In this document: positions 1 through 6,760 of the stretch, in pieces
Layout: every line of letters starts with the position of its first letter
Numbering within the stretch: the first letter of the stretch is position 1
DNA from: Actinomycetes bacterium
GTDB taxonomy: Bacteria; Actinomycetota; Thermoleophilia; Solirubrobacterales; Solirubrobacteraceae
Assembly (NCBI GenBank): GCA_023429855.1
Contig: JAEZDB010000200.1
Location: forward strand, 1 to 11,445
Direction: 5' to 3'
DNA length: 11,445 nucleotides
Position numbers and translations under genes: made by a program
The notes under the pieces: model-generated
Told to the model about the DNA's origin: nothing
The model's database searches: none
The model's input: the letters and a program-made list of their open reading frames with translations, nothing else

Positions 1-258
1 GCAGTGCAGCGCCGCGAGCCACAACAGGACGGTCGTCCCGCCTCGGTCGACGGCCCGGCCGCGCATGGGCGCGAGCAGCGCCGAGCCGATGGCGAACGCC
101 GCGGTGGCACCACCGGCGGTCGCGAACGACCCCGTCGCGTGATGGATGGTGAGCACGAGCGCGAGCCCGTACCCGTTGAACGCCCACCAGCCGACCGCCG
201 ACGACGCGGCAAGGCGCCGCGCCCGGGGTAGCGCCAGCAGGGCACGATAGGAAGACAA
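1..258 (-). CDS. Major facilitator superfamily transporter, N-terminal part (truncated by window edge)
   Basis: Only the first 86 codons are present; the frame runs open off the left edge. The start is TTG at 258. A purine-rich AGAGGTG ribosome binding site lies about 6 nt upstream, and an in-frame TGA lies three codons before the TTG, so no longer protein is possible. Residues 1-20 are basic, as expected for a cytosolic N-terminus. Two hydrophobic segments follow (about 20-38 and 50-64), then the loop APMRGRAVDRGG (about 63-74). That loop resembles MFS motif A (G-x-x-x-D-R-x-G), which joins helices 2 and 3. From family knowledge this would be a proton-driven or facilitated transporter of the inner membrane; the substrate cannot be judged from this piece. 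It lies downstream of the dap genes on the same strand but is separated by 248 bp and an inverted repeat, so it is probably its own transcription unit. Another multi-pass protein with a similar loop cannot be excluded. Confidence 0.68.
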   Translation of the reverse strand, partial: MSSYRALLALPRARRLAASSAVGWWAFNGYGLALVLTIHHATGSFATAGGATAAFAIGSALLAPMRGRAVDRGGTTVLLWLAALHC

Positions 259-277
259 CCGTCTTCACCTCTCTCTT

Positions 278-292
278 GGCCGCCGAGCGGCC
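278..292 (-). other. Short GC hairpin in the leader of the MFS gene
   Basis: GGCCGC and GCGGCC flank a 3-nt CGA loop, making a 6-bp perfect stem in the untranslated region about 20 nt before the TTG start of the transporter. No T-tract follows on either strand, so it does not read as a classical terminator. It could be a leader structure or chance in GC-rich DNA. The rest of 259-419 holds no credible gene. A weak promoter-like pair on the minus strand, TTCGAC with TACCGT at 393-388 and about 18 nt between, may drive the transporter. Confidence 0.25.
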
Positions 293-419
293 TCAGCAAT
301 GACTCAGCGTGGGTCCGCCGCGCAGTCGGCGCAGGCGGAGACTGATCAGCCGGGAGTGGTGAAACGGGTGTGCGTCACAGGACGCCGACGGTACCGGACC
401 GCCGCGGCTGCGTCGAATG

Positions 420-475
420 CGGCGGGATCGCGTTTGACGTCCCGGGCGTGGGGTACTTCAAACGCGATCCTGCCG
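420..475 (-). repeat. Long inverted repeat downstream of dapD, candidate terminator
   Basis: The arms at 420-437 and 458-475 are 18 bp each and match at 17 of 18 positions. The inner 13 bp (GGATCGCGTTTGA and its complement) are perfect, and the spacer is 20 bp. The element starts about 31 nt behind the dapD stop on the minus strand and precedes the transporter gene. It may end the dap transcript as a stem-loop. No U-tract follows, which is common for proposed terminators in high-GC actinobacteria but leaves the function unproven. Alternatives are a repressor operator for the downstream transporter or a member of a dispersed palindromic repeat family. Confidence 0.55.
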
Positions 476-506
476 GGGCCGGGCCGCAGGCGCGGAGCGC
501 GGCGCG

Positions 507-1526
507 TCAGTCGTTGGCGTGCAGCACGGCGTTGAGACCCTGCCACGAGCCGCCCGAGCGGGCGTGGGCCTCGACAGCGCCGGAGACGGAGTTGCGGCGC
601 ATGAGGATGCTGTCCTGGCCGGAGAGGTCGCGGGCCTTCACCGCGCCCTCAGGCGTCGTGACGACGGTGCCGGCGGTGAGGTAGAGGCCCGCTTCGACGA
701 TGCAGTCGTCGCCGAGGGAGATGCCGAGGCCGGCGTTGGCGCCGAGGAGGCAGCGCTCGCCGAGGCTGATGACCTCTTTGCCGCCGCCCGAGAGCGTGCC
801 CATGATCGAGGCGCCGCCGCCGATGTCGGTGCCGTCGCCGATCACGACGCCGGCCGAGATGCGCCCCTCGACCATCGAGGCGCCGAGCGTGCCGGCGTTG
901 AAGTTCACGAAGCCCTCGTGCATCACGGTGGTGCCCGAGGCGAGGTGGGCGCCGAGGCGCACGCGGTCGGCGTCGGCGATGCGCACGCCCGACGGCACGA
1001 CGTAGTCGGTCATGCGCGGGAACTTGTCGATCGACGTCACGTTGACCGGGCGGCCGGCGGCACGCAGCGCGAGGCGGGTCTGCTCGAAGCCGTCGACGGC
1101 GCACGGGCCCTGGTTCGTCCAGACGACGTTCTGAAGGATGCCGAAGATGCCGTCGAGGTTGAGCTCGTGCGGGCGCACGAGGCGGTGCGACAGCAGGTGC
1201 AGGCGCAGGTAGGCGTCGTGCGCGTCGGTCGGGATGGCGTCGAGGTCCTCGATCAGCGTCGCGACGGGGACGACGTCGACACCGCGCGGGTCGTCGGCGC
1301 CAGCAGCGCCTGCGAACGAGCCGCCGCCGAGGTCAGACGCCTTGGCGTGCGCGAGGCGGACCGTGCCCGTCGACGTGAGACCCGCGCGGGCGCCGAGGTC
1401 CTGCGCCTCCTGCGGGTCGATCGTCGGCGCCGGGTAGAGCGTGTCGAGGATCGCGCCGCTGGAGCGGACGATCGTCGCCAGGCCGACGGCGAAGGCGGGA
1501 CGGGCGAAGGTGGAGGCGTCGGTCAC
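507..1526 (-). CDS. dapD: 2,3,4,5-tetrahydropyridine-2,6-dicarboxylate N-succinyltransferase (actinobacterial type)
   Basis: Cytosolic enzyme that transfers succinyl from succinyl-CoA to tetrahydrodipicolinate, opening the succinylase branch to meso-diaminopimelate and lysine. The 339-residue product has an N-terminal globular part (about 1-185) and then a left-handed beta-helix of hexapeptide repeats (about 188-290). Diagnostic stretches are GASMVEGRISAGVVIGDG (215-232), IMGTLSGGGK (241-250) and CLLGANAGLGISLGDDC (259-275), which I recognise from mycobacterial DapD. The enterobacterial form is shorter and differs. E220 in MVEGR is in the position of the family's conserved glutamate. The start is GTG at 1526, overlapping the dapC stop as GTGA, which points to translational coupling. 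The family usually has about 315-340 residues, so the protein is complete. It is the last gene of dapE-dapC-dapD, and an inverted repeat follows the stop. Confidence 0.95.
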   Translation of the reverse strand: MTDASTFARPAFAVGLATIVRSSGAILDTLYPAPTIDPQEAQDLGARAGLTSTGTVRLAHAKASDLGGGSFAGAAGADDPRGVDVVPVATLIEDLDAIPTDAHDAYLRLHLLSHRLVRPHELNLDGIFGILQNVVWTNQGPCAVDGFEQTRLALRAAGRPVNVTSIDKFPRMTDYVVPSGVRIADADRVRLGAHLASGTTVMHEGFVNFNAGTLGASMVEGRISAGVVIGDGTDIGGGASIMGTLSGGGKEVISLGERCLLGANAGLGISLGDDCIVEAGLYLTAGTVVTTPEGAVKARDLSGQDSILMRRNSVSGAVEAHARSGGSWQGLNAVLHAND

Positions 1527-2917
1527 GCGTCTGAGGCTACCTGTGCCATGCGCTCGGCGGCCTCGTGGCAGCGCTCGAGCGTCGGCACGAGCGCCACGCG
1601 CAGATAGTCGCCGTAGTCGTCGCCGAAGAACGACCCCGGCGCGGCGACGATCCCAGCCTGCGCGAGGATCGCGGCGGCCAACGCTGAACGGCGCGGGCGC
1701 CGCGCCGGCTGGGGCGGCCACGGGCGCTCGGGATCGATCGGGTCGTCGGCTTCGAGGCGGCCGTCGAGCTGCCAGGCGAGGTGGGCGATCTCGGGCGCGG
1801 GCCGCTCGTCGGGCTGCAGCCAGCCGCCGTCGGCCGGCAGCTTCAGCCAGCGGAAGAACGAGCCGGGGCCGCCGGCGTTGGTCAGGCCGAGCGCGTCGAG
1901 GCCCGGCTGCAGCGCCGCGAGCTTCGTCCGGTAGCGCTCGCGCGCGTCGGTCACGTGGTCCTCGTCGCTCCACGCGGCGATCGCCGCGGCCTGCACGAAC
2001 GCCTGGGGTGCCGTGCCGACGCTCGGGCGCCAGCGCTGGATCAGCTTGATCAGCGCCGGGTCGCCGGCGACGAAGCCGCTGCGGATCCCCGGCATCGAGC
2101 TGCGCTTGGAGAGCGTGTTGATCACGAGCACGCCCGTGAGGTCGCTGAGCTGCAGGCCGCTCGGCGGCGCGTCGCCCTCGAACCACAGCTCGCTGTAGGC
2201 CTCGTCGCACGCGAGGATCACGCCGTGGCGGCGGCAGAGCGCCGCGGCCTGCTCCAGCCACTCCAGCGGTGCGACGGCGCCCGTCGGGTTGTGCGGCGAG
2301 TTGACCCACAGGATCGCGAGCTCGTCCCAGTTGTGGATCCGGTCGAGATCGGGGAGCCAGCCGCCGGCCTCGGTCAGCTTGAGCCGCTCTTGGTAGGCGC
2401 CGGCCATCCGTGCGCCGATCTCGTAGACGGGGTACGACGGCGTCGGCAGCGCGATCGTGCGGCGCGGCGCGAACTCGACCGAGTCCCAGCCGGAGCCGTC
2501 GTAGCCGCCGTCGTCGGCCGACCACGTGAGCGAGTAGCCCTCGCGGTCGGTGAAGGCCTGCCCGAGGGAGTAGACGATCTCCTTGGCGCCGAGCGTCGGG
2601 ACGATCTGCGTGCTCGGGTTGAGCGTGACGGAGTAGCGCTGCCGCACCCAACTGGCGATCGCCTCGCGCAGCGCCGGCTGGCCGACGGCGGTGGGGTAGG
2701 GCGACTGCGGCGCCACGGCGTCGATCAGCGCCTGGCGGATGAACTCCGGTGTCTCCTCCTGCGGCTCGCCGACGCCGAGGTCGATCAGGCCGCCCGGCGC
2801 TGCGCTTGCAGCGGCGCGAGCCATGGCGAGGCGCTGGAACGGGTAGGTCGTCGCATTGCGCAGCGCGGGATTGACCGCGTAGCCGATGTGGTCCGACGGA
2901 AACGGGACCTTGCTCAT
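1523..2917 (-). CDS. dapC: N-succinyldiaminopimelate aminotransferase (class I/II PLP fold) with two insertions
   Basis: PLP-dependent aminotransferase. From its place between dapE and dapD it should convert N-succinyl-2-amino-6-ketopimelate to N-succinyl-LL-diaminopimelate, using glutamate. Visible motifs: LGVGEPQEETP near the start (47-57), NSPHNPTG (206-213), DEAYSEL (238-244), TLSKRSSMPGIRSGF with Schiff-base lysine K271, and the carboxylate-binding arginine R440 in YLRVALV. The product is 464 residues, against roughly 360-400 for typical actinobacterial DapC. The excess sits in an aromatic, glycine-rich insert at about 127-152 and a charged, proline-rich insert at about 364-410. The start is ATG at 2917, chosen because it overlaps the dapE stop as ATGA; the open frame continues upstream only inside dapE. 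The stop overlaps the dapD start. Sequence alone cannot separate DapC from related aspartate aminotransferases, so the assignment rests on the operon. Confidence 0.9.
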   Translation of the reverse strand: MSKVPFPSDHIGYAVNPALRNATTYPFQRLAMARAAASAAPGGLIDLGVGEPQEETPEFIRQALIDAVAPQSPYPTAVGQPALREAIASWVRQRYSVTLNPSTQIVPTLGAKEIVYSLGQAFTDREGYSLTWSADDGGYDGSGWDSVEFAPRRTIALPTPSYPVYEIGARMAGAYQERLKLTEAGGWLPDLDRIHNWDELAILWVNSPHNPTGAVAPLEWLEQAAALCRRHGVILACDEAYSELWFEGDAPPSGLQLSDLTGVLVINTLSKRSSMPGIRSGFVAGDPALIKLIQRWRPSVGTAPQAFVQAAAIAAWSDEDHVTDARERYRTKLAALQPGLDALGLTNAGGPGSFFRWLKLPADGGWLQPDERPAPEIAHLAWQLDGRLEADDPIDPERPWPPQPARRPRRSALAAAILAQAGIVAAPGSFFGDDYGDYLRVALVPTLERCHEAAERMAQVASDA

Positions 2918-4170
2918 GCGCTCGCCTCGCCGTCGGGCGTTTCGTCGGTTTGCGCGGTCCCGGGCCCGCTGGCCTGGACTACGCCGGGTGAGCCCGCGCC
3001 GTGGCGCACGAGCGTCTCGAGCGTCTCGTAGGCGTGGACCAGGCCGTCGATGCGCACGTACTCGTCGACCTGATGGGCCAGCGGCGGGTCGCCTGGCCCG
3101 AAGTTCACCGCGTCGACGCCCGCGATGGTCAGCTCGGCGACGGGCGTCCACGCCTGCTTGGGCTCGGGCGCCTCGCCGGTCAGCGCGATCAGGCGCTGCG
3201 CGAGCGGGCCGTCGACGGTAACGGCGCCCGACGGGGCATGGCCGACGATCTCCAGCTCGCCGAGGCCTGCAGTGTGTGCGCGCAGCTTGGCGTCGGCGTC
3301 TTCGGCCGACATGCCCGGCGGGTACCGGAAGTTCACGTCGATCTCGGCCTCGCCTGGGACGACGTTGCGCGCGACGCCGCCGCGCACGCCTGTGGCGGTG
3401 ATGCACTCGGCGTAGGGGAGACCGGCGAATTCGTGCTGGATCACCTCGACGCCTGCCAGGCGCGTGAGCGCGGCGCCGATGGCGTCGAGCGCGTTCTCGC
3501 CCTGCCACGGCCGCGCCGAGTGGGCGTTCCTGCCCGTGAACTTCCAGGTCGCGTTGAGGTTGCCCAGGCAGCCGGCCTGGATCTTGCCGGAGGTCGGCTC
3601 CATCACCACGCCGAGGTCGGCGTCGACGGCGCGCGAACCGCCGAGGAGCGCTGCGTCGTCGGCAGCCAGCGCACCCTCGTGCGCGAGCAGCGGCGTCAGC
3701 GCCGAGTCGCCAAACGGCAGCTCCTCACGGGCAAACAGGATCCCGCCGACCCGGCACGCCAGCGTGTCGCGGTCGGCCCAAAGTCCGGCGTGCAGTTCGA
3801 CGATCACGGCGTCCGCGCCCTTCATGTCGGTCGACCCGAGCCCGTGCACCTTGCCGTCTGCGATCCGTCCCGGCAGATTCCCCTGCTCGGGGACCGTGTC
3901 GACGTGACCGGCGAGGATCACCAGCGGCTTGGCGCCATCGCCGGGTGCCGCGAGGTGGCCGAAGAGCAGACCGTCGCGCTCGGGGCCCCAGCGCAGCGGC
4001 ACGCCAGCTTCAGCGAGCCGCGCCGCGCAGTGCTCAAGCGCAGCGGTCTCCTCCCACGACGGCGAGCGCACGTCGACCAGCGCCAGCGTCGCCTCGGCGA
4101 GCCGCGCCGCGAGCGCCTCAACGGTCTCCGTGGCGGTGGGCGTGGCGGGTCCGTCAGCGGCGGCGGTCAT
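2914..4170 (-). CDS. dapE: Succinyl-diaminopimelate desuccinylase (M20 metallopeptidase family)
   Basis: Di-zinc hydrolase that releases succinate from N-succinyl-LL-diaminopimelate, giving LL-diaminopimelate. The 418-residue product shows the M20 layout. Catalytic domain: GHVDTVP (88-94; H89 zinc ligand, D91 catalytic), STDMKGA (113-119; bridging D115), AREE (147-150; general base and zinc ligand) and MEPT (190-193; E191). A lid/dimerisation domain follows with GRNAHSARPWQG (213-224). The catalytic domain then resumes with the last zinc ligand, H366, in LAHQVDEYV. The C-terminal 25 residues are a low-complexity tail. The start is ATG at 4170. No Shine-Dalgarno is visible, but TACCCT lies exactly 8 nt upstream, consistent with a leaderless mRNA. 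First gene of the dap operon; its stop overlaps the dapC start (ATGA). It is transcribed divergently from hflX across 100 bp. Confidence 0.93.
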   Translation of the reverse strand: MTAAADGPATPTATETVEALAARLAEATLALVDVRSPSWEETAALEHCAARLAEAGVPLRWGPERDGLLFGHLAAPGDGAKPLVILAGHVDTVPEQGNLPGRIADGKVHGLGSTDMKGADAVIVELHAGLWADRDTLACRVGGILFAREELPFGDSALTPLLAHEGALAADDAALLGGSRAVDADLGVVMEPTSGKIQAGCLGNLNATWKFTGRNAHSARPWQGENALDAIGAALTRLAGVEVIQHEFAGLPYAECITATGVRGGVARNVVPGEAEIDVNFRYPPGMSAEDADAKLRAHTAGLGELEIVGHAPSGAVTVDGPLAQRLIALTGEAPEPKQAWTPVAELTIAGVDAVNFGPGDPPLAHQVDEYVRIDGLVHAYETLETLVRHGAGSPGVVQASGPGTAQTDETPDGEASA

Positions 4171-4178
4171 CCCAGCGA

Positions 4179-4184
4179 AGGGTA
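4179..4184 (-). promoter_or_regulatory. -10 element of the dap operon, leaderless start
   Basis: TACCCT on the minus strand fits the actinobacterial -10 pattern TANNNT. Eight nt separate it from the dapE ATG at 4170, which would place the transcription start at or next to the start codon. The nucleotides before the ATG contain no Shine-Dalgarno. No convincing -35 box is visible. The matching spacing at hflX, thyA and the 6760 start supports the reading. Confidence 0.5.
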
Positions 4185-4256
4185 AAGGGGAGGCGGGCGG
4201 CGTCGCGCCCCGGCGGGCAGCCGTGGGCTCGCGGCGAAACGCGGCGTTCGACGGCC

Positions 4257-4262
4257 TAGACT
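4257..4262 (+). promoter_or_regulatory. -10 element of hflX-dut, leaderless start
   Basis: TAGACT fits TANNNT and ends 8 nt before the GTG at 4271. The nucleotides between carry no Shine-Dalgarno. Together with the minus-strand element at 4179-4184 it forms a compact divergent promoter region within 100 bp. This element is also the main argument for choosing GTG 4271 as the hflX start, although TTG at 4268 directly before it is possible. Confidence 0.5.
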
Positions 4263-4270
4263 GGTTCTTG

Positions 4271-5773
4271 GTGCCCGACCCCAAGACCACGCCCCAAACC
4301 GAGCCGACCAACGACGCCGACGCCTTCGAGGGCGCCGCGCTGCCTGACGGCTTCGACTCTGAGCTCGACGTCGAGGAATACGACGACGCCGAGCTCGCCG
4401 CCGAGGACTGGGACACGGTCGACGAAGGCGACGAGGACGACGACGAGGCCGAGGGCCGCCGCGCGCAGCGTCGCCGCGAGCGCCAGGAAGCCCACGACCC
4501 GAACGCCGTCGACGAGCTGCGCCGCGCGCGCGACCGCCAGAAGGCGCTGATGGTCGGCGTGCTGGCTGCCGACGAGGACCTCACCGAGCTGGCCGAGCTG
4601 CTCAAGACCGCCGAGGTCGAGATCGTCGGCGAGATCGCGCAGCGCCGCGAGGCCGCGCACCCCAACACCTATGTCGGGCCGGGCAAGGTCACCGAGGTCA
4701 AGCGCCTGGCGAAGGAGCTGGGCGCCAACGTGATCGTCACCGACGACGAGCTGTCGGCCCGCCAGGAGCGCAACCTCGAAGACGGCCTCAAGCTGCCGGT
4801 CATCGACCGCACCGCGCTGATCCTCGACATCTTTGCCGGCCACGCCCACTCGGCCGAGGGCAAGCTCCAGGTCGAGCTGGCCCAGCTGCAGTACAACATG
4901 GCCCGCATGCGAGGGCTCTGGCAGCACCTCGACCGCCTCGGCGACGGCGGCGTCGGCACCCGCGGCCCTGGCGAGACCCAGATCGAGACCGACCGCCGAC
5001 TCGCCCGCGGCCGGATGGCGCAGCTGCGTCGCCGCCTGAAGGACGTGTCGGCCCACCGCGACACGATGCGCGCCGAGCGCAACCGCACGCAGCTGCCGTC
5101 GCTGGCGCTGGCGGGCTACACGAACGCCGGCAAGTCCACGCTCCTGCACGCGATCTCCGGTGCTGAGATTTCGACCGGCGACCAGCTCTTCCACACGCTC
5201 GACCCGGCCACCCGCACGGCGCGCCTGAACGGCCGCAACTACCTCGTGACCGACACGGTCGGCTTCATCCGCAAGCTGCCCCATCAGCTCGTCGACGCGT
5301 TCGGGGCGACGCTCGTCGAGACGAAGCTCGCCGACCTGATCCTCCACGTCGTGGATGCCTCGGAAGAGGACGACATGCGGTGGGGCACGATCAAGACCGT
5401 CGAGAACGTGCTCGACGAGATCGGCGCCGGTGAGCGCCCGCGCCTGCTGGTCCTCAACAAGTGCGACCGCCTCACCGACGTGGAGCGTCAAGGCCTGCGC
5501 CTCGCGCACCCGGGCGCCGTGCAGATCAGCGCCGCCACCGGCGACGGCCTCGACGAGCTCACCGAGGTCATCGAGAAGGCCTTCGAGTCGACGGCGAAGA
5601 CGATGGAGCTTCTGATCCCGCACTCCGGCGGCGCCGTCGTCGCCGAGCTCTACAAGCTCGACCACGAACTCGTCCGCGAAGACGTGCCCGAGGGCGTGCG
5701 CCTCACCGTGCGCGTGCCGAACCAGCACGCGTCGAAGTTCGAGCAGTACGCGGTCGCGCAGAGCGGTGTCTGA
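4271..5773 (+). CDS. hflX: Ribosome-associated GTPase HflX with acidic N-terminal extension
   Basis: HflX-family GTPase that binds the 50S subunit and, in studied bacteria, splits stalled or hibernating ribosomes. The 500-residue product begins with an extension of about 90 residues, strongly acidic at 29-62 and basic at 63-90. The HflX N-terminal domain follows (about 92-270), including HPNTYVGPGKVTEV (130-143) and the glycine-rich GGVGTRGPGETQIETDRR (226-243). The G domain has G1 GYTNAGKST (282-290), G2 FHTLDPATR (307-315), G3 DTVGFI (328-333), G4 NKCD (396-399) and a SAATG G5-like loop (420-424). A short C-terminal domain ends the protein. All GTP-binding motifs are intact. The start is GTG at 4271, placed behind a -10 element; the frame is open further upstream but would run into dapE on the other strand. 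The stop overlaps the dut start by 8 bp. Confidence 0.96.
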   Translation: MPDPKTTPQTEPTNDADAFEGAALPDGFDSELDVEEYDDAELAAEDWDTVDEGDEDDDEAEGRRAQRRRERQEAHDPNAVDELRRARDRQKALMVGVLAADEDLTELAELLKTAEVEIVGEIAQRREAAHPNTYVGPGKVTEVKRLAKELGANVIVTDDELSARQERNLEDGLKLPVIDRTALILDIFAGHAHSAEGKLQVELAQLQYNMARMRGLWQHLDRLGDGGVGTRGPGETQIETDRRLARGRMAQLRRRLKDVSAHRDTMRAERNRTQLPSLALAGYTNAGKSTLLHAISGAEISTGDQLFHTLDPATRTARLNGRNYLVTDTVGFIRKLPHQLVDAFGATLVETKLADLILHVVDASEEDDMRWGTIKTVENVLDEIGAGERPRLLVLNKCDRLTDVERQGLRLAHPGAVQISAATGDGLDELTEVIEKAFESTAKTMELLIPHSGGAVVAELYKLDHELVREDVPEGVRLTVRVPNQHASKFEQYAVAQSGV

Positions 5774-6233
5774 ACCGCTGACCGCTATCGCCGCTCCGGA
5801 CCTCGCGATCAAGGTCCTCGACGCGCGGGCTGTGGTCCCGCAGCGCGCGCACGCAGGCGACGCCGGTCTCGACCTGTCGATCCTCGAGCGGGTGACGATC
5901 GAGCCGGGCGCCCGCGCTCGCGTGGGCACGGGCCTGGCGATCGCAGTGCCGCCGGGCTACGCCGGCTTCATCGTGCCGCGCTCGGGCCTCGCCGCCCGCC
6001 TCGGGCTGTCGCTCGTGAATACGCCGGGCATCGTCGACGCCGGCTACCGCGGCGAGGTGCAGATCGTCCTGCTCAACACCGACCGCGAGACGACCATCGA
6101 GCTGGCCGCTGGTGAACGCGTCGCGCAGCTGCTAATCGTGCCGGTAGCGCTCAGCGCCGTCGTCGCCGTCGACGAGCTGCCCGAGGCGGCTGACGCCCGC
6201 GGCACCGGCGGCTACGGCTCGACCGGTACCTGA
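5766..6233 (+). CDS. dut: Deoxyuridine 5'-triphosphate nucleotidohydrolase (trimeric dUTPase)
   Basis: Hydrolyses dUTP to dUMP and pyrophosphate, keeping uracil out of DNA and supplying the substrate for thymidylate synthase. All five motifs of the homotrimeric family are present in 155 residues: I AGDAGLDL (30-37), II PRSGLA (71-76), III GIVDAGYRGEVQIVLLN (88-104), IV RVAQLLIVP (118-126) and V RGTGGYGSTG (145-154). Motif V has tyrosine where many homologues have phenylalanine stacking on the uracil; this is probably conservative. The start is GTG at 5766, inside the last codons of hflX, so translation is probably coupled. No separate promoter is seen. The 3' end overlaps the converging gene on the minus strand by 22 bp, leaving no room for a terminator. 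ThyA and FolA are encoded close by on the other strand. Confidence 0.96.
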   Translation: MSEPLTAIAAPDLAIKVLDARAVVPQRAHAGDAGLDLSILERVTIEPGARARVGTGLAIAVPPGYAGFIVPRSGLAARLGLSLVNTPGIVDAGYRGEVQIVLLNTDRETTIELAAGERVAQLLIVPVALSAVVAVDELPEAADARGTGGYGSTGT

Positions 6234-6760
6234 ATCAGGCGGCGCACGGTCGAATCGATGGTCAGCGTCGCGTCGCCGTCCCACGCGACGGTCGCGAGGG
6301 CGACCCACGGCGTGCTCGGTCCCTGCGCAGGCTCCTTGTCGAGCACCGCGAGTTCGAAGTCCTCACACCACGCAGCCGCGACCGGCGGGTCTTCCGGGCG
6401 CGGCGCGGGCAGCTCACCGGTCGGGCACTCGTCCCACCGCACGGCGAGCCAGTGGATCGCGTCGGGCCCGGCGAGACCGGCGAGACGTGCGTCGATGACC
6501 GTGTCGGTCGGCACGATGATCTCGTTGCCCGCGCGGTCGAGCGCGAAGCCAGCGGAGACGACGAGGTGAACCCCCGCGCCGGGCAGGACGTCGAGCCCGC
6601 GAATCACGCCCCAGCCGTGCAGCAGCCGGTTGCGTCGCCGCATCCGCTCACGGACGTAGGACTGCTGGAGGTCGAGGTCGTCGGCCGTCAAGAGGCGCCC
6701 GCCGAACCAGTTCGGACGCTCGAGGAGCGGCTCGCCGAACGCTGCGTGTTGTTCCCCCAT
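6212..6760 (-). CDS. Possible separate 182-residue protein with a LLTADDL/RLLHGWGV motif domain
   Basis: This is the 3' half of the HIT reading frame, which probably also starts on its own at ATG 6760, 8 nt behind TAGGCT. Residues 15-60 contain RPNWFGGRLLTADDL, then a helical arginine-rich stretch, then NRLLHGWGVIRGLDV (44-58). SAGFALDRAGNEIIVP (69-84) follows. I recognise this arrangement from uncharacterised proteins in or near phage-tail-like contractile injection loci of actinobacteria and others, where it often forms the N-terminal region of larger proteins. No injection-system genes are visible here, so the role is open. The rest (about 100-182) looks like a beta-rich domain ending VPVEP. 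There is no signal peptide or membrane segment. Its end overlaps the 3' end of dut tail to tail. Confidence 0.55.
   Translation of the reverse strand: MGEQHAAFGEPLLERPNWFGGRLLTADDLDLQQSYVRERMRRRNRLLHGWGVIRGLDVLPGAGVHLVVSAGFALDRAGNEIIVPTDTVIDARLAGLAGPDAIHWLAVRWDECPTGELPAPRPEDPPVAAAWCEDFELAVLDKEPAQGPSTPWVALATVAWDGDATLTIDSTVRRLIQVPVEP

Noticed and set aside
519..1607. Long plus-strand open frame opposite dapD
   Set aside because: It mirrors the dapD codons, is low-complexity Arg/Ala/Val/Asp-rich and has no recognisable domain; long antisense frames are usual in GC-rich coding DNA.
2918..3508. Upstream extension of the dapC reading frame
   Set aside because: It lies inside dapE in another frame, is Arg/Ala/Gly-rich and has no domain; the ATGA overlap marks the real start.
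3929..4270. Upstream extension of the hflX reading frame
   Set aside because: It overlaps the 5' end of dapE on the other strand and encodes low-complexity Ser/Ala/Arg sequence; a -10 element lies just before GTG 4271.
4256..5929. Minus-strand open frame opposite hflX
   Set aside because: The plus strand encodes an intact HflX with all GTPase motifs; the antisense product is a compositional shadow.
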